NCBI RefSeq assembly: GCF_032854445.1
Contig: NC_088295.1
Coordinates: 22,555,385 to 22,619,384, forward strand
DNA: 64,000 bases
Origin: Liolophura sinensis
Taxonomy: Eukaryota > Mollusca > Polyplacophora > Chitonida > Chitonidae
Direction of reading: 5' to 3'
The notes beneath the pieces were generated by a model, which worked only from the letters and a program-made list of their open reading frames with translations, was not told the DNA's origin and ran no database searches. The translations under genes and the position numbers were made by a program. Shown here piece after piece: positions 60,440-64,000 of the stretch (within the stretch, counting starts at the first letter, position 1; the number at the start of each line of letters is the position of its first letter).

Positions 60440-61447
60440 GCTGGTATATCAATTGGGCTTTTTCCCAGGTCCCATAAGTTGGATATTTTGGCTGGAGCTT
60501 TTAGCTTGTGTTTGAATATATCGTCCCCCCACCCTCCACTTGTGGAATTGGTGTCACCACGACAGGGCGCTTTGTGTAAGCAATTGCAACGAGGATTGCT
60601 GCAATTACATAACATATTTGCATGGATTGCCAAAACATTTCCCTTTGATATCTGAGGTAACCACCCCGAGCTCATGTATATCAGCCAAAACTCTAGGTCT
60701 GGTACCCCCACCCCCACCCCCACCCCCACCCATTGTGATGAAATGAGATTGGCCCTGGCTTTCCGCAGGCGGTACTGCTTGTTATACCTCTTTCAACCTA
60801 GCCCAAATGACCTAGATGCCCCTTGTCTAACTGTTTACATATATTTCAGCATGCCTTGTTTATACTCAGGATGTGCTACAAGAAAGATGCTCATGTATCT
60901 TTTGTAAGCATCGGCTCAAGTGTTTGTGTCATTGATTCTATGTCTTGCCGATTTGCGCTGAATAACTAATTCCCCGCTCACTAAAGCTAGCTTTTGGGAG
61001 TCTTCGCTTACAAGGATGTTATTTCTGGGAAAATCTTTGCTAACTCTACATAGCCCCCTTCCAAAAGGGTTTGTTTAGTGCTTTGAGGGACATGGAGTGC
61101 AATGTCAACATGAATGCATTATATGGGGACTGGAGAATTATCATGTAGCAAACACGTTCTGTGTGCCTCTGATTGAAGATCTGCACGACGTTGGGTTCAG
61201 TGGCAACGAAGGGCTTAACTCGCCAGGTAAGTCAAGTGGCCCTGGTGTCTGCTGAGGTAAACCTGATAATTCAGGGGAGTGTTGACTTACTGGAAGTGCA
61301 GAAGGTTGACAGGCAGTTGTTGGGATCGTGGTTGGCGCTCCAACTGGTGCAGAGACTGCTTTCCTACGTTTGTCAGTTGATGTGACTTTGGCCGATTCGA
61401 AGATGATGCCTCTTTATCGGGGTCCTTACGAGTGCGTCTTTTTGGCA
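60440..61447 (-). pseudogene. DIRS-type gag remnant
   Basis: Begins with ATG at 61447 and a basic N-terminus, followed after a frame shift by a Pro/Ser/Gln-rich region. The conserved helical block YKRYMSIFLVAHPEYKQG and RQGASRSFGLG lies near 60900-60800, with in-frame stops. It ends with NMLCNCSNPRCNCLHKAPC, a Cys/His cluster likely to be the nucleic-acid-binding knot. Confidence 0.75.
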
Positions 61448-62190
61448 TTATGACAGAATTGTCAGAATTGATATAAGAGTACGGAAAACAGAAATAAAAA
61501 GTAATTTATACTATATCCTAAATGTAACGTTTATGCAGCTAGCTACAAAACCTTGGTTGTTTGCTCAAGGATACAAACATATCTTACAGATCCAGCAAAC
61601 TAACGTCAGAAACTGTTTCTTCACCGACAGTTCATGTAATTAAAGCTTATTGGCTGTTCACGTTGTGTTGTTGTAAAAACGGATCAAGTCTTTCAAATGC
61701 CAAAGCACGTAAAAAGTTTACTAATAGTGCAATATCAAACGCTACATTAAAGAAAATGGTAGGCCTACTAAGGAAACGTTATATGCCCATAAAAACACTT
61801 ATTTCTGTGTAACGGTTAGTGGATTACAAAGACAAAAGTCGCATCTTAGGATTTTCCTCCAAGTTACGATGGCTAATATGCAGAAGAGGAATAACTCTTA
61901 CTTCGGAGAAGGTAGGCCTTACTCTTACTTTTTGAAACATAACTATTACATAATAATTTGAGCCAAATAGTTTGATTAACCATATAATTTTTTAAGTTCT
62001 TTATTTTTGACAACTTCACTTATGGCTTAGGACATAAACCCGATTATTTGGATAGAAATATATCACAAATGTCCTGAATATGACGAGTATATTTAGTCTT
62101 GTATCGTTTGATACATCGTGTGTAAAATGTAAATATTTCAGTCTACTTTAAAAATTATTGACTGAAATACTTATGTAAAAGATAATTGGA
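61448..62190. other. Gap between two oppositely oriented retroelements
   Basis: Likely holds terminal or leader sequences of one or both elements. I could not identify paired terminal repeats. The open frame 61561-61812 is unrecognised. Confidence 0.4.
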
Positions 62191-62317
62191 TTACTATTTG
62201 TGCGTCGACGATTGGAAGGCGAGATGTTACGACGTGGATTTGACCAGCTTGAGGTAAGAGGCACTCTTATTCTGGCAGCATTCTATTCATGAATACTCAT
62301 CGAAAACCTAGACTTCT

Positions 62318-62740
62318 TTGATGCAGGACGTGCCTTTGATGCAAGCCAATCACGCAGAAGATGGCAACAATCACCAGCCAGCACCTGTAAACACAATCCG
62401 ACGGTGGCGAGATGATTCTAACCCGCCGCGTTATTCACGAGGTCGACGTAGTGGCAGAATACAAAACAAACACAGACCACAGTGGCGTAACGCGTTCAAA
62501 CCGCAGGGAAATCCAGTGTGCAGAACGGACAGTCGACATGTGGTTACTGTGAATATAACCTGCCACTCAAAAAATTTTGTCCCGCGAAAGGACAAACCTG
62601 TAACTACTGTGGGAAATCAAACCACTTTTCGTCTGTGTGTCAGTGGCGGTTATGCAAACAGAAGTATGACGACCAAAACCTGATAGTGATGAGGAATATG
62701 TTTACTCTGTCCCAGCTGCTGTCATTGGCCAAGTGACCGA
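62318..62740 (+). pseudogene. Gypsy-type gag remnant with zinc knuckle
   Basis: Arg-rich segment (RRWRDDSNPPRYSRGRRSGR) followed, after a frame change near 62515, by CGYCEYNLPLKKFC and the C-x2-C-x4-H-x4-C knuckle CNYCGKSNHFSSVC. The first knuckle lacks its His. Confidence 0.75.
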
Positions 62741-62761
62741 AGGTGACTGGCCATAACACAA

Positions 62762-62970
62762 ATGGTGCTGAACGGACTCTCAATACCATTTATGATTGTT
62801 TCAGGTTCGTCTGTAAACATAACTGACATGAACAGCTATGATAGCATTAAACGTGCCAATCCAAACCTCAGTCTAAAGCCGTCGAATACACGTCTATTTC
62901 CATACGGTACGGATTTCCCCTTCCTGTTACCGGAACTATGCATGCTGACATTACCCATGACAACATCACG
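62762..62970 (+). pseudogene. Gypsy-type aspartic protease, active-site Asp lost
   Basis: Encodes LNGLSIPFMIVSGSSVNITD, matching the family pattern except that the catalytic D of D-S/T-G is V. It continues NPNLSLKPSNTRLFPYGTD, then shifts frame. Confidence 0.72.
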
Positions 62971-63805
62971 ACGGCAGAGAAATTGTTTGTTAACAGTAGT
63001 AAGACCTGTAATCTTGTGAGCTATCAGACAGCGGGTAAACTCAGAGTGTTGTACATCCGACCGAGTGTGAACACCACCTCAGCAAACCAGTCACACGACT
63101 CTAAGTCATGGAGACAAGCAATAATGGAACATTTCCCTGATTTGTTTGACTGTATCGGAAAAGTGCATTTTCACTTTGACCATTTATTTCGTCCGAAACA
63201 GCAGACCCAGCGCCACATACCTTTTCATGTCCGCGAAGACGTCGAGACCGAGCTACAGAGGTTAGAATCTCTCCACATTGTTGAAAAAAAGACCAGCTCC
63301 ATGGGTCCGCCCTGTTGTCGACTTTCCGAGGAAATCAGGAGGCGTTCGTGTCTACGTCGACATGAGGGACGCGAACGAAGCCATTAAACGCGAAAAGCAT
63401 CCAATGCCGACAGTTGATGATTAGATCGCTGGTCTGAACTCATCAACTGTGTTCAGTAAGCTCGACTTAACAGCTGGATACCACCAGCTAGAACTTGATG
63501 TTGTCAATCGCAATATAACTTTCAGTACCCATCTTGATCTAAGACGGTACAAATGACTTATGTTTGGCGTCAATGCAGCATCAGAAATCTTCCAAAACGA
63601 AGTCGCGGAGATGATACGTGACCTGTCGGGCTCTATGAACTTGTCAGACGACATCCTGGTGCATGACAGAAAGCAAAACAAACACGACAAAAATCTCTAA
63701 GCTGCGCTGTAGAGACTGTACACAAATGGTGTAAAACTCAACGTTGACAAATGTGTATTCTTTACGAACCAAACTGAGTTCTACGGACACATTTTTGACG
63801 CCAAC
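62971..63805 (+). pseudogene. Gypsy-type reverse transcriptase remnant
   Basis: Finger and palm motifs in order: IPFHVREDVETELQRLESL, VDMRDANEAIKREKHPMPTV, STVFSKLDLTAGYHQLEL, LMFGVNAASEIFQNE, LSDDILVHDR and KLNVDKCVFFTNQTEFYGHI. It is broken by a frame change near 63300 and several stops. Confidence 0.88.
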
Positions 63806-63814
63806 GTCCTCTGG

Positions 63815-64000
63815 ATGTGGAAAGTCTGGATTCCAGGTATTGACAGGTTAACTGAAAAATGTATCCGATCGTGCCTTCCCTGTCCAACTTCCATGACCCG
63901 TCTGATGACGCGTGAGAAACTATGCATGACAAAACTTCCATGTGGACCATGGGAGGAAGTAGCTGTCGATTTCACACATCCCTTCCCATCTGGCGAATAC
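63815..64000 (+). pseudogene. Gypsy-type integrase remnant (partial)
   Basis: VWIPGIDRLTEKCIRSCLPC, the C-terminal part of the HHCC zinc region, leads into VAVDFTHPFPSGEY at the start of the DDE core with the first catalytic Asp. The rest is outside the window. Confidence 0.85.

Larger units (their letters stand above)
58997..61447 (-). mobile_element. Decayed DIRS-order retrotransposon (gag, RT/RNase H, tyrosine recombinase)
   Basis: Minus-strand remnant in the order gag (61447 to about 60440), RT/RNase H (about 60420-59760), tyrosine recombinase (59730-58997). Gag has MPKRRTRKDPDK at its start, YKRYMSIFLVAHPEYKQG, YNKQYRLRKAR and a Cys-rich knot. RT begins with GFQKGLRLHYSGRR and ISPIGVVPK, then jumps to an RNase H-like ILGIDNQALCQILNKKTS, so the polymerase core with its catalytic aspartates is deleted. 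Frame breaks occur in all three genes. A tyrosine recombinase in place of a DDE integrase puts it in the DIRS/Ngaro/PAT order; which superfamily is unresolved. Terminal repeats were not found. Confidence 0.83.
62190..64000 (+). mobile_element. Decayed Ty3/gypsy-type retrotransposon, runs off the window
   Basis: Plus-strand remnant in the order gag, protease, reverse transcriptase, integrase. Gag has a CNYCGKSNHFSSVC zinc knuckle near 62600. Protease (about 62765-62960) has PFMIVSGSSVN, with Val where the catalytic Asp belongs. RT (about 63120-63800) has FPDLFDCIGK, VYVDMRDANEAIKREKHPMP, KLDLTAGYHQLELD and the catalytic LSDDILVH. RNase H and the integrase N-terminus are deleted: RT's YGHIF is followed almost directly by VWIPGIDRLTEKCIRSCLPC and PWEEVAVDFTHPFPSGEY. 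In-frame stops (for example TAG at 63423) and several frame changes show it is dead. It is a genomic retroelement, not an intact virus. LTRs were not seen. Confidence 0.88.

Noticed and set aside
61173-61385. Plus-strand 70-codon frame
   Set aside because: Antisense to the Pro/Gln-rich gag region of the DIRS-type element.
62254-62326. Possible short intron (GTAAGA...TGCAG) in the gypsy-type gag
   Set aside because: Splice-like ends exist but the phase and gag homology on either side are too weak; a short TTTGATGCA direct repeat explains the acceptor-like sequence.

Overview
This is a eukaryotic, animal nuclear window. It has short exons with clean GT-AG introns, spliced orthologues of bilaterian genes, many tRNA-derived SINE copies, minisatellites, and decayed DIRS-type and Ty3/gypsy-type retrotransposons. 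The SINEs and AT-rich introns suggest a marine lophotrochozoan such as a mollusc or a close relative. That placement is an inference; nothing here fixes the species.

Layout. (1) 1-4.2 kb, minus: the 5' part of TOP3A (DNA topoisomerase III alpha), four coding exons, continuing off the left edge. (2) 4.8-5.9 kb, plus: a complete two-exon gene for a UQCC4/CCSMST1-like mitochondrial complex III assembly factor. It is divergent from TOP3A with 611 bp between the start codons. (3) 11.06-12.15 kb, minus: histone H3.3 with one coding intron, a 5'UTR intron and a probable distant CCAAT-rich promoter near 16.0 kb. (4) 20.1-41.4 kb, minus: a complete 16-exon unkempt (UNK) gene, 831 aa, with six CCCH zinc fingers, a coiled coil and a C-terminal RING. 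Every exon junction keeps frame. (5) 41.4-52.2 kb: no recognisable gene; SINEs, a degenerate GAGGCAGC-like repeat and a TATG-rich minisatellite (50.4-51.2 kb). (6) 52.2-58.0 kb, minus: a complete three-exon PLP-dependent L-threonine/L-serine dehydratase (318 aa). Its 4.5-kb first intron holds five repeat blocks, including a 40-bp minisatellite into which a SINE has jumped. (7) 59.0-61.45 kb, minus: a dead DIRS-order retrotransposon (gag, RT/RNase H, tyrosine recombinase). (8) 62.2 kb to the right edge, plus: a dead Ty3/gypsy-type element (gag, protease, RT, integrase).

Together the genes form a small housekeeping block: genome maintenance (TOP3A), mitochondrial respiration (UQCC4-like), replication-independent chromatin (H3.3) and post-transcriptional control (UNK). 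From memory, human UNK lies beside an H3.3 gene on 17q25, and its paralogue UNKL lies beside UQCC4 (C16orf91) on 16p13.3. The window may therefore preserve the pre-duplication arrangement. TOP3A has two in-frame start codons separated by a mitochondrial-presequence-like peptide, so one gene could supply both nuclear and mitochondrial enzyme.

No tRNA gene, rRNA, CRISPR array or prokaryotic-type operon was seen. Most remaining open frames are short, repeat-derived or antisense to real exons.
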